Below, piece by piece: positions 1-12,775 of a stretch of DNA of 64,000 nucleotides. The translations under genes were made by a program, and so were the position numbers. Position 1 is the stretch's first letter. Each line of letters starts with the position of its first letter. Origin of the DNA: Bactericera cockerelli (Eukaryota; Arthropoda; Insecta; Hemiptera; Triozidae); contig CM044959.1 of NCBI GenBank assembly GCA_024516035.1, positions 30,056,189 to 30,120,188 on the forward strand, written 5' to 3'. The notes beneath the pieces are model-generated. The model was not told where the DNA came from. It saw nothing but the letters and a program-made list of their open reading frames with translations, and made no database searches.

Positions 1-210
1 TCTCTATCTTCCATTTTCTTCATCTCTACTTATTTCCCTTTGTAGGAATATAATAGGAAAGGAGAGAGACAGAGAGTTTCTCTCTTCTACTTCAACTGGA
101 AAGGGTGTTGTTGAGGCCGAAAGCTCCCCAAGTGAGCAACCAAATCCGAATCACTATCATATTTCCAAGTGTGGAATGCTCTCCTCCCACGGTTAGTTTT
201 AGGTTTTCCA

Positions 211-336
211 TTTCAACACCAGTTACTTTGGGTTGTTTGATTTCAACAAGAGTTACTTTGGTTTGTTTGATTTCAACACCAATAACTTTGGGTTGTTTGA
301 TTTCATCACCAGTCACTTTTCGATTTCAACACCAGT
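211..336. repeat. 30-bp tandem repeat, about four copies
   Basis: Units beginning TTTCAACACC or close variants recur at 211, 241, 271 and 301, a strict 30-bp period. The unit length is a multiple of three, so both strands stay open and produce short repetitive reading frames. I do not regard these as genes. Confidence 0.75.
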
Positions 337-341
337 AAGGA

Positions 342-1923
342 GGATAGCTATATGATTTAAAATTGCCAATTTTATGCAGGTATCTTCTTGAGAAATTTTG
401 TTTCTATAGTGCTGCGAACACCTTAATGCCATGTTTAGACCGATGAATTTATCTTAAACCATAAATATCTTGAAATAGGTTGTATAAGAGATTTATTCAA
501 TCAATTGTGGACATATTTATGTAGGTACTTACCAATTTTCATGAAAATTCTTCAATCAGCTGTGTATATTTAACAATTTTAAAAAATGATTTTTTTACAA
601 GATAATTTTGTGTGCAACTCAGTAAGACCTTTAAATATCCGAAACTACATTTTAAAAGTTATACCCAACTAAGGGTCATGTGAACTTTCAAGATAAGATT
701 ACTATCTCGTTGTTTCATTGTCAGTTCACAATATCAAGCATTGAACTGGCAAATGGATATCTCTATGAATTTGTCCACTGAATGATTTAGTTTTTAAATA
801 TTTTGTATAACGCGTACAAATTTTTACCCCAAGGCAACTAAGCTAATAAAACATCAAGGTAGCAGACTTGACGGAATGGAGCTTTACTACCCACCATGGT
901 CCTCCAGCGAGTCACCATACTTATTAGTGTAAAACAGATTGAAAAATTCGACTGAATGAATGAGCTTGGATGCTTAGTACAACACCCTCTTTTGAGGGGT
1001 GCAAGTTCTAGCTCACTCCTTGTTTTCGTGGGTCCATTTAATAACTGTTTTATTCGGTGTTTACTAATTGCGTAAATTTCACGATTTACGGTAATGCCTC
1101 GAGTGTAGAGTAGGGTTAGAAAAATATAGGGCCATGCTTCCTCACGCAACTAGTGTACAGCCCTCTTATTCAAGCTCTTGGTTTGTTCCACCCTTTCACC
1201 TTTATCATATGCCAGGAGGATGAGGTAGTTTTTCATCCCAGTAGGCACTTTTGAAAGCTCTAGTGAGAATTATGCACAAGCTTTAGTTAGCATTACTCGT
1301 ATATGTCCTCTTGTTTGAATCATTTGGAGAAAACTCTTCAATAAAGTCCACTTGTCCATGTAACAATATCTTGTTGAAGTAGTTTCCTAATCAGAATGGA
1401 GACGTGCATCATTAGCTTGACTCGGAATCGTTGTAAAAGTTCTTCTCTACCTGATCTGTCAATTGTTGAATCGTGTGCTGTGTTGTTGACTGTGTGATGT
1501 TCGAGTTCTGTCTGGTTGTGGTGTTCATCTCGGTCCATTGTAATGTTGGTTCTTGGCTTCATGACGGCTATTGTAGTTTGGATCTCGACAGGAGAACAGG
1601 GTGTGTAGCAAGTACTGGAAAATGCTCCATGATGTGTCCAATATTTTCACACTCGGCACAATTCTAGCGTATTTCACTCTTGGAAATTGGGCACGAGATG
1701 AATGTTTCCTGAATGGACTGCAGTTAGAAATGTTAGTGTCTTGTTATTCATTCGCCGATTGCTGATCTGAACGTTCTGATCTACAAATATCGAATGAAGA
1801 GGAAAGTCCTAATTTTCTCTTGAAAGTGTGGAACGTTCGTCCCCATATCGTCTTTTGGAAGACAATTGATCCCATCATCGTCTTGGAACACTCGTATTAC
1901 TTTTTGTAGATTTGTGCTGCTTC
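342..1923. other. Intergenic, nothing recognised
   Basis: AT-rich unique-looking sequence. Short open frames near 838-1149 and 1338-1667 have no recognisable domain, no supporting splice sites and no composition shift, so I call no gene. Confidence 0.5.
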
Positions 1924-1927
1924 TTAA

Positions 1928-2143
1928 CACGTATGAGACAGGTCCTATTTTCTATAGTTATTACGCTGGGACGGCTTCAAATTAGGGTATGTGTTCAAAT
2001 ATGACAACAACAAAAAAAAAATTGGATGGGCGAGTACAAAAATATATTAAAAATTGCATTATCTGTGCCCACCGGTGGATCACATTACAAGGGAAATTGG
2101 AAAAAAAACGTGACCCACCGGTGGGCACGCCGTCTCATACGTG
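1928..2143. mobile_element. piggyBac-like MITE with TTAA target duplication
   Basis: A 216-bp element lies between TTAA tetranucleotides at 1924-1927 and 2144-2147. Its ends are inverted repeats: CACGTATGAGAC on the left and GTCTCATACGTG on the right. A second, subterminal inverted pair contains the palindrome CCACCGGTGG (near 2069 and 2115). TTAA duplication plus terminal and subterminal inverted repeats is the piggyBac pattern. It has no coding capacity and must be non-autonomous. Confidence 0.75.
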
Positions 2144-2524
2144 TTAATCCCTACTCCTTAGCTAGCTCCCCCACTGATTTTTTTTATCAAAGGGTTTAAG
2201 TTAAGAAATGTACCGTTTTATAATAATTATAGATGTATCCATTTTGACAGAAGGATTTCATTGGTACCATACTACTTTCAAAAGTATTTAATTCACAGAG
2301 TGATTTGGAATTAGAACCAGAGAGGGATTGGGCGTAACATGTGACTTCCTGTGAACCCTGCGTTCTAGACAGACCTTTGTTTGAGAAAATAACTATTGGA
2401 ATCCTGTAGAAGCTTAGTTTAATATGATGTTTCCAGTTACACACTGTGTTCATTAAGTCCAGCAACATCTGATAGCTTTTGAATGCTTAAATCTGGAAAA
2501 TTAAAAAATTGGATGTTTTTTATT

Positions 2525-2610
2525 AATTGGAAAACATTTTTCTACATAACTTTAATTCCCGAAAGTATTTTAATAATTGGAAAACATATTTCTACATAAC
2601 TTTAATTCCC
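2525..2610. repeat. 50-bp tandem duplication
   Basis: A segment starting AATTGGAAAACAT and ending CTTTAATTCCC occurs at 2525 and again at 2575, nearly identical, so the period is 50 bp. Confidence 0.7.
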
Positions 2611-5180
2611 AATTTTTTTTTCTAAACTCAACAGAAATGATCTACATCAGCTCGAGATATATGTGACATTTCTTTATCATACTCTAACAATAAAGATACC
2701 CCAAGAAAATCAACCATCGATTTAAAAAAAATATTATTTGTCAGGATTCGTTTCACCTGAAATCACGTGAAAATTTATCCCCGACAAAATTTCACATATT
2801 TTTCCTGCAGTTTTGAGTCCTCTTGTAGGTTGTACAGAGTAGAGATAATTAGATAACTTACTAACTTATGTCTACAACTGTATAATATACATAATATTAT
2901 GGAGCGTATTTTGCTGTATTAGCAATTGCTATATTATATCAGTCATGTGAGGACTGTCTAGTCTGATGAACCAGCTCTGTTCCTACGTCAGCATCGGGCC
3001 CTCGGCTTGGCGGAATTTTTTTTACTCATTTAAATAAAACTCACCAGGCATTAGTATTATTATAAAAAAAACCTACCGTAAACACTACTTTTTATACCTT
3101 ATAGGTAATAGAAAGTAATGAAATCGAATTGACTGTGGAAACAAAAATGCGAGTCCTATTCTAACTTTGCTTCATCTTTCCCTGTAGAGGCAGAATGTGC
3201 AAGCTGCAAATAGACCAAAATTGTCGTCTAATACTTCATGGTAACGAAAAAAGAGGCTGGTAATATCCATCTTTGAAATAATTAGGAATAAACCAATACA
3301 TATTGTAACGACAGTCTATTCAATTGTTGCCCATGACAATTTCAAGCCTAGTTGACACTCAGATTCAAGTAGAGACTTTTTCCGCCCTGAAACCCCAGAT
3401 TCTAATAGAGAGAGCAAACCCCTCATAGAAGACAGTCTCCATCTATGCTATTTTCTTCTTTAAAAATAGAGTTATAATAATACATAGTACTATCACGAAA
3501 TTGGATTTCCACCATTTAGATTTTAGACAGCTCTCCGTGAACTCTGGGATGCTTATTCTTCTACGTTCTCCTTCTGTTCTTTCGTCGATGTAAAGATTTT
3601 CCTATTTTGTACCTTCTCTTCTCTTCTCAGTGATGATAACATGATGCAATTGCTTCTTCTCACCTCACCTGCCCAACACAAACTCCTTTATCTTTGTATT
3701 GTTGTTTGCCTCTTTTAGTATTGTATTCCTTTCTTTGTGTTTTGTTTATTTGCTTCGCAAGTTGTGGTCAGCTGATTGAGAGCTATCATGTTCTGATTAG
3801 GCTCTGGACACGGTCCGTCCAACACTTCATATGATGTATAAAAGAAAATCACCGCCACTTTTTCTTCTGAAAACCTACCAAAGATTAACTTCCAACAAGC
3901 AAAATGAAGAGATAAAAAAGTAACCATGTTACTATATTATTGCAGTAGATACTCACTAAAAATGACAAAAAAGAGGCTATCAGTGAGTCAACTTTGTGTA
4001 AACTGTAAAATGATGTGTTAATTAACTGTGTACTAATTGTACTATGTAACCAAATAATGTCGAACGTACCGTACACTACCGATTAAAATCGTTACCCCTG
4101 ACATGAATCTCATCAGAAAATAATTTTATTGCTAAAATGGCAAACAGAAGGATGATTTACATTTTTCTCCCCCAAATTTGGATTCCTTTTCATTTTGGTT
4201 GTAAACGCATCTTCTTGAGACTTCAGTGTTGAGTCCAATCTTAAAAGTAACATGGTTCAGAAACTAGATAACGTTCAGGAATAATGGTAATGTTCGGTTA
4301 TATCAATGACGTTTGCTCCTTTTAGATGCATGATAGGTATTGTTTCTTCTCATACCGTCTCTGTGTTATCTCTCACCAGCCATTATAATAACTATTATCA
4401 GCACTCAATCATATTTCTTCTTGTTGCACATTTTCATGTGTTTTTTCTCCGATACTTGGGATGACGCATTTCCTTTGTCTCGCGAGTGTTTAGTAACCTG
4501 ACTGCCTGACATAGGACTGCCTGATTGTGGTGATAATCTTCACTTGTTTAACACTGACAGTACTGACGGTTGACGAATTCGAACAACAAACAGGTCGAAT
4601 CCGTCACCACGACAATTCTGTCGTGGACCATTAAAACCGATTAAAAAGTTGATCATTCAGGAATCTCGAGTGATAAGAAATATTTTAACAAAGGGCGTGA
4701 TCATTGCCTGAGGCAATCTCTGCCATCTTCATTCTTTTTGGGAAGATATTCCAAGATAATTTTCAGCACTTTCAACCCAATGATCCTTGTACTCGCATCT
4801 TTGGTTGGAGAAAGCTGAGATAAGTATTTGGTATAATTATTATTCTAGCCTATGATGATGATACTGTGGCTTCTAGCAGTTCTTGTTTTGTGTATATGAT
4901 TTCAGTATTGTTTATGTAAGTTGATACCCGAGTTATGTTGCACTGCCCAAAACAGTTCCATTGGGTTTGATTGATATTCTTATTGGTTGAAGTGAGTTAT
5001 GTCCAAATTTGGTACTGTACCCGATATCAATCACTATTATGAACATCAAATCAAGTTTCATAACCATGAGAATTGTTTCATGTCGGACGATGATGAGTAT
5101 TTCCAGATTGATACAGTGGGAGGATTTGTTTTCAAAACTTTTTGAAGTTAAAAAAAAATGTAAGGTACCTGTCGCTGAAA
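2611..5180. other. Intergenic, nothing recognised
   Basis: AT-rich sequence with no supported gene. The short frames at 3715-3927 and 3885-4076 are low-complexity and not recognisable. Confidence 0.45.
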
Positions 5181-5183
5181 TAT

Positions 5184-5320
5184 ACAGGGTCTGCCAAAAA
5201 AAAAGGAGCCACTCAAAATATCTTTATCTAGAGAACGAATTTGAATTTCAAAAACTGGTAAAACACTTATGTCAAAAGGGAAACATTTGCTATTGGGTTG
5301 TGAAAAAGAGTCTTTCAATT
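5184..5320 (+). mobile_element. Possible single end of a TA-duplicating DNA transposon
   Basis: A CAGGGTCTGCCAAAAA-type terminus follows TA, the same style of end as the better-defined elements at 20012, 24583 and 50433. No partner inverted repeat was found, so this is probably a truncated end. Confidence 0.3.
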
Positions 5321-6278
5321 ATCTAAAAGAGCCATGTCAAGTGACTTAAACACTTAAACTCTCCTGGAAGCCAGGAAAGTAACTATGTATTTTCAATGTA
5401 CTTGTGTTGTGCCCTGGGATTACTCACTGGTTGCGTGTTCCCATTAGTTTTCGTTATCAGAAAGCTAGTCGCCAGTCAAGGACGGGACCCATGTGTGCAT
5501 CTCGTGACCACCATGTATCTGTATTCTGTAATGCGTTAGTATATCTGTATATTTCCACAGTATATTGCTTTATTGCATCTAGAACACTGCGTTATTATAT
5601 GTGTGTATATATCTGCATAGGGTACCGCGTCACATGCGTGGCCACTGGCAGTACTAATGACTGGAAGGTGACTATGACTCCTACTACCTACTAGTAGACC
5701 CATCCATTGTCTCAACACTAGAGTAGAAGTGCATTAAGCGTATTAGGAAAATATTATACATTAGCGTTGAAGGTAATCCGATTAAATCGTAGGAATGAGG
5801 AAACTTGGATCATCAGATACATAAACAAACAGCTCGAGAGTCAGTCAATGCTATCGTGTTTCCATGAGTTAATCGTTTCTTCTTCTATAATTGTTAATTG
5901 TTCATGAAATATGGAATTAAATAACAACTTTTTCTTTAATAACACAACTGAGAATCCTGCCATTAAAGCCAAAAAAACTTCTGGTATGAGAAAATATCGG
6001 CTTGACACAAGAACCTGTGATCCTCCTACAAAGTTTGTTCTTTGTCAGTGAGTTCACAGTTTACAGAAAATATTTGTCTCTCATCTCATTAACAAAATAC
6101 ATTGTACATACTGTCATTTTCATACTATCTACTACGTATGTCTACTTGTCTAGTCATACATTCAGCACATTGTTTTTGCTCATCTCTAGCATCCTACACA
6201 GCTCCTCATTATTAATTGACTGAAATGTGCACAAATTAGCAATGGAACATACATAGGAACTCCCGTCCATAGTAGTTA

Positions 6279-6462
6279 TCTTAATATATAAATGTCAAAG
6301 TCACTGACTGATCAACACTGTTTCTCCGAACTGGTAAGTCCTAGGAAGCTGAAATTTGCTAGGTAGCTTTGTCTTATAGTCTAGATGTGCAATAAGACGG
6401 GATTTTTGAAATTCTACTTCACGGCCATGCCTCGGCCCGCAAAGCGGGCGACAGCCCGCTAG
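6279..6462 (+). mobile_element. Non-autonomous Helitron, 184 bp
   Basis: The element begins TC after A at 6278 and ends CTAG before T at 6463, matching Helitron insertion between A and T. Just before the CTAG end is a GC-rich hairpin, GCGGGC-GACA-GCCCGC, as expected of a Helitron 3' terminus. The 5' end (TCTTAATATATAAATGTC) is also typical of insect Helitron ends. It encodes nothing. Confidence 0.8.
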
Positions 6463-9400
6463 TTATTCATAATATTTAGTCACTTGACGTCCAATGCATG
6501 ATCAGGATCCTTGTGGGAAAATTTAAATGTATGTAGGTATTATTTTATTTTATTCGTACTGTCTTAGCTGATTGCAAAGAGTACTTGAAATAATTTTGGG
6601 AATTAAAGCATGGCGAGGATTCTATTGTAACCAAAAAATGAATGTTTAGCAATGTTCTTTCTACTCTCATTGACGGTCAAGTTTTAATGAAAAGTGAGTT
6701 GGCAAGCTTTGTGTGAGTGATGCAACTGATTGCAACATCTGCATGTCACACAATTTGAACCTCTCCCTCCCTCCAAGTAAATGCCCATCTTAAACCTCTG
6801 CCAGTATGTTTGACATTCAAACGATGATGAAAATGATCTTTGACCTCTTCTAGGATTGTGTTTGATCCTCTCAGCCTCTCGAACAATATCCAAGTCGTCG
6901 AGTTGCGAGTCATGAGTATCATCGGTCCAAGGTATTTTTCTTCGAGACCTAGATAGCCAAGTCAAATGATAATGTTCAAGGATTCGTCAATAGTGCACAT
7001 CGGATTTCTGTTTTTTTATTACCTATTTGTATAGTTGATGCTTCTCTGTACCCATATTAATGTCCACCTTAGCCATAGCTCACGCACAATATCTCTGTCC
7101 ACGGTCCGATTTGCTTGGCTGCACAAGTCAGCACCGTTGACTAATGTCAAGTGGTGGCGACCCTGGGACTGATGATAGAACAGGTGGATCTTGGAGATTT
7201 GAATTTCAGGTATTCACAGCAATTTTGCCTTTCTGAATGAAAATAACAGTGTTATCAGTACTGTAGAGAAAAAATATGATGGAGATGACAGTACAATCAA
7301 TAGGGATACAAGACATTCCCAAGCCGCCATTGTCTAATAAAGCTTTACTATGTACATAGAAAAATAAAGTTTACATCAAAGTTTTAAAAAAAACATTTGA
7401 ACTTAGTGTGTTAATGATATTTCTTCTAGGAAATTGAGATAAAAATTCGTTCACAACCATTGAAATTTTTAAATCTTTTGACAATAATGTGCCTAACAGA
7501 TTTTGTGGTTGCCCTAACACGTAATTTTTAGATTTTCCATTATTCTTAACCTACATTGACAAGTATGTAAGTCGACATCACGTCTTAAGTTTCCAATTGA
7601 ATCCCCAAGATGAGAAACGAACGAAATTTTCTGTTTTCTACTGAAGCTCTTTGAAGAGAAAACAATTCTACTTCTGGAGATGCAAGGGTCACTAGAAGAA
7701 CCACCTGGTTCAGATCTAGATATCATCGGAGCGTCTCGAAACTGGTTCTTCAAAGCAAAAGAAAGAAGAAAAAAACTGGTGTAAACATCATACGACTTCT
7801 TGTTACAAAGCGGTGTGATTTATTTTGGACTGCTGTGTTTTTGGAAATTTTTAAACAAGAGAATTTCATAAACAAAATATGAAATATGTATTTAAGGACA
7901 ACATAGAAGCCGATTTTTATTCCGATTAAGTGCTAAATTTCATCGCTCCACGACTTACCGTTCTTGAGATATCTATGTTGAACTCAGAACATGTGAACGG
8001 ACATCTGACGATACTGATTCATTTTCTCAGCTCAATTTTGTTAAAAGTTGCCAATTGCAATACTTCCTTTACCTTTAGTTAGTTCAATGCTCAAAAAAAT
8101 AGCACATCAGCTGAGCGAGTACTTTTTAAATTTATAATCTCTATACGAACTCTAAGCATACCTTCTTGGTGTCCTTTAAGTTTGGAAAGACTTCATTTCA
8201 TGAACAAAACGAAAATTATAAAATAAATATCCTTCATACGATCTCATTTGGTGGATCTTATCAGTTTCTTCAATATATTAAGAAGTCTGTTTCAATATTA
8301 TGAAAATTGAATCTATATAATTCTGCATAGTTTAGGCACATTCTTTAGGAGTCATCTATAGATACACCCATACCCCTACGTAAGCACCAAATATTAAAAG
8401 AGGGAAAAGAAATCATATAGAAGTACGAATGATAGATTGTGAAACTTTTCTTTTACATTTAAAAGAAAAATAGAAAAATAAAACATTTTAGGTGATCAAA
8501 TATAATATGCGTTATCCGTTATCCACCAGGTGCTATGAACATTGAATATGACAACTCCCTAGCGGTCGATTGTCCTTGATGCGGGTTTGAACCCCGCACT
8601 GTTATATCAATTTACAATTTCCAAGAATAATAATGGATTGTTCATATCAGTCTCTTTGCTCATGTTTATGTTAAAAAACATACGTAATAATGAATTCAAA
8701 CTTATGAATCCATCATAATACTTGTTCTTGTTTGTGATGTTTTGCCCAACATGAGAATTGCTATTCTTAGTTAACATAATTTATGAGAGTACCTAGGTAT
8801 GTAACTACATTATTCTTCATGGCAACAAACAAGTATGTACGAATAAAATGAGAACCATCGTACAATATTCCATGATGATATGTGATTTTTTTTCTATCTT
8901 GGCCTGTATATAAGTAAGCTAATCAGTGAAGTACGTGTGAGTGTAACACTGGTTTATTCTGATTGTTCAACTCTTCTTGAACTAACTAGTGAGTACGCTA
9001 GTATGGAAGTAAGAACCAAGAACTCAGTGGGTACCCTAGTACTAGAGAGCTATGATGTGAAACTAGTTTAGTCTATTGTCCAAGGTCATGGATCGCGAAA
9101 GAATCTTCCAATGTAAAAAAAAAAAGAATAAGCGAACTCAGTTCAAATCTATAGAATAGATGTTCTAATGTACTACTAGTAAACCAACTCGTTATCTTGT
9201 TTGGCTGACTTCTGCTTGGTTAGGTTTTTTTACCAATATAAAACTGACCTAGGATCATGGCAATCGATCGCCCTGTACTACTCAAGCTTTAAATCCTGGC
9301 GAATCTATGCTGTGTCTTTTTGTGCTTGATGCTAGGACGGTAGGAGGCATGACTACTTTTTATTTTATAAGGGATCACGATATGTTTGTCTTTTCTGAAA

Positions 9401-10368
9401 CGACCCTTAGCTTAATCCTAAAAGGAGCGGACTAGTAAGCAACGCTGGAGATACTAGCAACGCAGGCTTGAATGATGTGTTGACATTGTGAGTAACACAG
9501 ACATGATAATATTTATAATAGAACTTCCCATTTGTTCTTTACCCTTCCTCTTTTCCTGTAGTACAATTTGAACAGAGTATCAACTGAGGTAAAAACAGGA
9601 AACTGATGTTTTTATACCTGTAAGGTTTCTCGGACTTTTTAATCCAGAAGATCTCATGGAGGACTCTATGCAATTCAAAAATAGTCCCTCTAAGATAAGA
9701 GATAACAGGACACAGAAACCACTCGTCGTACAATTGTACACCATGAACTCGATCGGTGAATTTTTTTATCACCATTACTTTAGAAATAGGAAAGGCCCCC
9801 AGTATAACTGTAGTTTAATAAGGTTTTCATGATTCCAAGCTAGCACGCAAGACTCTGTTGAAAACGGTTGCTTAAAAAACCAATAAAGCAATTTTAATTG
9901 GACAGCAATGCAGAAAGACTTATTGTAGACCAAAAGAAACGACTCGTGATGTTCAAAGATGTCTTCAAAGAAGTAATTGTTGTTGTTAGCAGATTTGTTA
10001 ATCGAAATTGGAAAAAAAAATGTTTTCTAGTTGAACTTGAGCAATTTAATTTATATCTGTTGAAAAACAACTGTACTTCATGTTTTTTTCATATGAAGTC
10101 TAGTACTCGATACTGGTGCACTTAATTAGCAGAAATTACGTAGTACCTTGTGTTCTCATTCTGTGATTTCTTCTAAACGTTGTTTAAGAATGAAAAGAGA
10201 AAAAATGGGATAATGCGACCATCATTAGTGGATTTGTTAATGACGACCTTCACACCAACACTATGCCTTTGTTCAGAAGAACTCTCATTATAGCTCATTG
10301 TTGCATTGGTATAAAAGGAAATTCGCAACCCTAACAGATTTCATTTCTGTGTTTGTCCTTTCCCATAG
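6463..10368. other. Intergenic, with one tRNA-like relic
   Basis: Mostly unremarkable AT-rich DNA. At about 8555-8610 there is a T-arm-like motif, GCGGG-TTTGAAC-CCCGC, a decayed tRNA-derived SINE head rather than a tRNA gene because no matching acceptor stem is evident. A minus-strand open frame at 7514-7753 is not recognised. Confidence 0.4.
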
Positions 10369-11202
10369 GTTTGTGTAAACCTCCAGCATCCTTCATCCAT
10401 GCTTGCTCAGTTACACCCAACCACTATGGATGCACATAAGGATAACACCGACTCAGATGATTCGACAGAAGATGAAGAAGTAGAAGAGCAAGAGGTGTTT
10501 GTGGAATTGGACAACAAACAAGAGTTTGGCAATGATCCGCATATCCAGTTCCTAGGTCTGGATCAAGAGAAGCCTATGCTCAATATCAATGGAGTCACGT
10601 ACCAGGGTAGTTGGGAAGATGCCCTAGGAACGCTATTGCTTCTTGAAGAGTCTCTCGATGAACCAAGTCCTCATTCGCTGCTTAAAGATAACGTTGGCAA
10701 TTTGTTCACGGTCAAGCACAAAGTAGATAAGATCCTGAAGATGTCTCGTTGTGTCCTTGTAAAGAATCAAGAGGTCTATGAAGATTTGAGGACAGTTATT
10801 AAACGTAATGAAGGACTAGAGAAAGCTGAGTCAAGTGAAGAAGAAAATCTGGATGAGTACTATTCGGCGGTCATAGAACCCAAGAATGTGAGCAAAACAT
10901 CGCAGCCTATGTCCCAAGAGTCTACTTCTACGCTAAGCCATGAAGAGGCCGTCGAATCCCTTAGACCCTTTAGTCCAAGAAGCGAATCCCACGATGTGAC
11001 GTCAGAGGAGACATTAATCAAAGCTGAAATATCTCAAATGAGTACCGACTCCTGTCCGGAACATGATCAGGGTCAAGGTACCCCATCCCATATGGACCAA
11101 TGCTTGGTAGCAGGACCTCATGAAAGTTCCTTACTTGTTGAATCGCCAGTAGAATATATCCATCAGTTGCAAGCGAAACCTGGTTGCTCGAAATTTATGT
11201 AA
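10369..11202 (+). CDS. GTF3C6: General transcription factor 3C polypeptide 6-like (TFIIIC subunit)
   Basis: This encodes a small TFIIIC subunit, part of the nuclear complex that recruits RNA polymerase III to tRNA and similar genes. From ATG 10399 the protein has 267 residues. Residues about 12-33 are very acidic. Residues about 34-87 form the family core, including FLGLDQEKPMLNINGVTYQG and a following WEDALGTLLLLEE, the strand pattern of the TFIIIC_sub6 domain. The rest is Ser/Glu-rich and low in conservation, which makes it longer than the human protein (about 213 residues). A good acceptor (pyrimidine-rich, TCCCATAG) ends at 10368, and the ten codons between it and ATG 10399 are open and in frame, so an upstream exon may add N-terminal residues. 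ATG 10426 is another possible start. The stop is TAA at 11200-11202. The assignment rests on the core domain; the tail alone would not identify it. Confidence 0.75.
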   Translation, partial: VCVNLQHPSSMLAQLHPTTMDAHKDNTDSDDSTEDEEVEEQEVFVELDNKQEFGNDPHIQFLGLDQEKPMLNINGVTYQGSWEDALGTLLLLEESLDEPSPHSLLKDNVGNLFTVKHKVDKILKMSRCVLVKNQEVYEDLRTVIKRNEGLEKAESSEEENLDEYYSAVIEPKNVSKTSQPMSQESTSTLSHEEAVESLRPFSPRSESHDVTSEETLIKAEISQMSTDSCPEHDQGQGTPSHMDQCLVAGPHESSLLVESPVEYIHQLQAKPGCSKFM

Positions 11203-12074
11203 CCCCTTGAAAAGTAGCGCTTGATGGCAATCCATGATTTTTCTGCCCCACTCATTGAGTGAAGTGAATATGAAAATCTGGTAGTCTGTCCATCGAATGA
11301 CGAGATGACCAATGTCCATTCCATAGTAGTTGAAATAATCGTTCACCTCATTCGTTGGCTTCCACTGGTCGAATGTATTCAATGCGGGTATTTATTAATT
11401 TAGCCTTTACCACATGTCCCATTCGCAACCAATGAGCTCGAAAGAAAGATGTATCTCATAGATTCTGCTATCATTTGCCAGAAAAGAAATCTTAGGGCGT
11501 GAATTTCTATCATGGACATGAAATCAAAACGTCCATGTATTTCGCCCCACTCCTGGAAAGTGTCCTGTTTTAAGTTATATGTACAATTGCAGATACTTGC
11601 ATATGTTCTTGTGCGATCTCTATTAAATGTCGGTACAACGTAATATTGTTGGATTTCATTACTGTTTGTAGTATGAAAGTGCAATTGAAAATTGTCGGAC
11701 AATATACTTTGAATATTTTGACGAGGAAAATATCCTTTCCTGACCATCAACTAGAATAGAATAGTGGGAGCATGTGCACTAGAGGAGTATTGACTCTTAG
11801 TAGATAAAATGCAAATACAAACTTGGCATATTCTATCGTATGTTCATGATTTGAACGACTCAAGTGGGTCTAGTTATACACAGATTATTGTTTCATGTAT
11901 GTAAATATTTTGAATTAAGTTAAACATTGTGCTCTCTCTTATTGATGAATACATCCTTGTTTTTTATATTACTTATTTTTAATACTGTTTGTTCCTCTGT
12001 AACTCTCGGTCATCTCATGATTGATCTCCTACGTTCTCATCGTAGTTTAGAGCATGCAATGTGTATTATTTGTA
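11203..12074. other. 3' region of GTF3C6 and intergenic DNA
   Basis: Two minus-strand frames (11131-11382 and 11400-11750) have no recognisable domain and the first overlaps the GTF3C6 end. This is likely 3' UTR followed by intergenic DNA. Confidence 0.4.
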
Positions 12075-12209
12075 GCCAGCGTCATTGACATGTTGAACAC
12101 ATCAACACACCAAGCAACGTCCAATGAGGTTAGTGTCAGGTCTGAACCAGGCTAGATGAATTCAATATGGTTACCTGGTTTTAAATTTCCAGCAAATGAA
12201 GGGTAAAAT
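12075..12209 (+). mobile_element. Degenerate 5S-headed SINE copy
   Basis: It begins GCCAGCGTCATTGACATG, matching the head of the SINE at 54785, continues with diverged 5S-like sequence (CAACGTCCAATGAGGTTAG), and ends in the shared core (CCAGCAAATGAAGGGTAAAA). The insertion at 12215 follows its end directly. Confidence 0.6.
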
Positions 12210-12214
12210 AATTG

Positions 12215-12627
12215 CAGGGTGTCTACTGGTCAGGGAAAACCTGGAATTGTCAGGGAATTTTTCGAGACCGAAAAAGTCAGGGAAAAGTCAGGGAATTTTG
12301 TGAAAAAACACCATAAGTCAGGGAATTTTGTGAAAAAACACCAAAAGTCAGGGAATTTTTTTCAAGATCCAATTTTGTCATGAAAATGAAAAATAAAAAA
12401 AATGCGCCTACGGCGCCACTGTAATCCAGCAGTGTGATAATGCTTCTTTGGTAAGAAACACAAAACACTCTTAATCACTTTTTATAAAATTAACAAAATT
12501 TTAGCAGGTCTTATATAATATTCATATAACGTCTCCTTAAAAAAGTAGACTGGAGAAACTGGAAAAATGGTCTGGAAAACCTGGAAAAGTCAGGGAATTT
12601 TACTTTGACCATTTAGTAGACACCCTG
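12215..12627. mobile_element. Non-autonomous TIR element with CAGGGTGTCTAC ends
   Basis: A 413-bp element has termini CAGGGTGTCTACTGGTCA and TGACCATTTAGTAGACACCCTG, an imperfect inverted repeat. The flanking AATTG at 12210-12214 and 12628-12632 looks like a 5-bp target duplication. Inside, short units containing GTCAGGGAATTTT recur in tandem, a plausible array of transposase-binding sites. The superfamily is uncertain; it could be hAT-like although the duplication is short. There is no transposase. Confidence 0.7.
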
Positions 12628-12681
12628 AATTGACTTTTGATAGATTTTTTTATTATTCCTTAATATCATAAGATCATTCGA

Positions 12682-12775
12682 GACCGGGGATTTTACCACC
12701 AAGCGGTGGAAATTCACAAACCAGCTAGCCACCTTAACCTCCCTCAGCCTGTGTGGTTCGGGCATAGCATCACAA
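12682..12775 (-). mobile_element. SINE core fragment
   Basis: On the minus strand this carries the core shared by the 5S-headed and tRNA-headed SINEs: GGGGATTTTACC, then CTCACAAACC-like, then CCTCAGCCTGTGTGG. The head is not present. Confidence 0.5.

Noticed and set aside
7514..7753. 79-aa minus-strand frame
   Set aside because: No recognisable domain, no splice or promoter support, and composition like the surroundings.
8540..8615. Possible tRNA gene
   Set aside because: Only a T-arm-like motif is present; there is no acceptor stem or clear anticodon arm, so it is a SINE relic.
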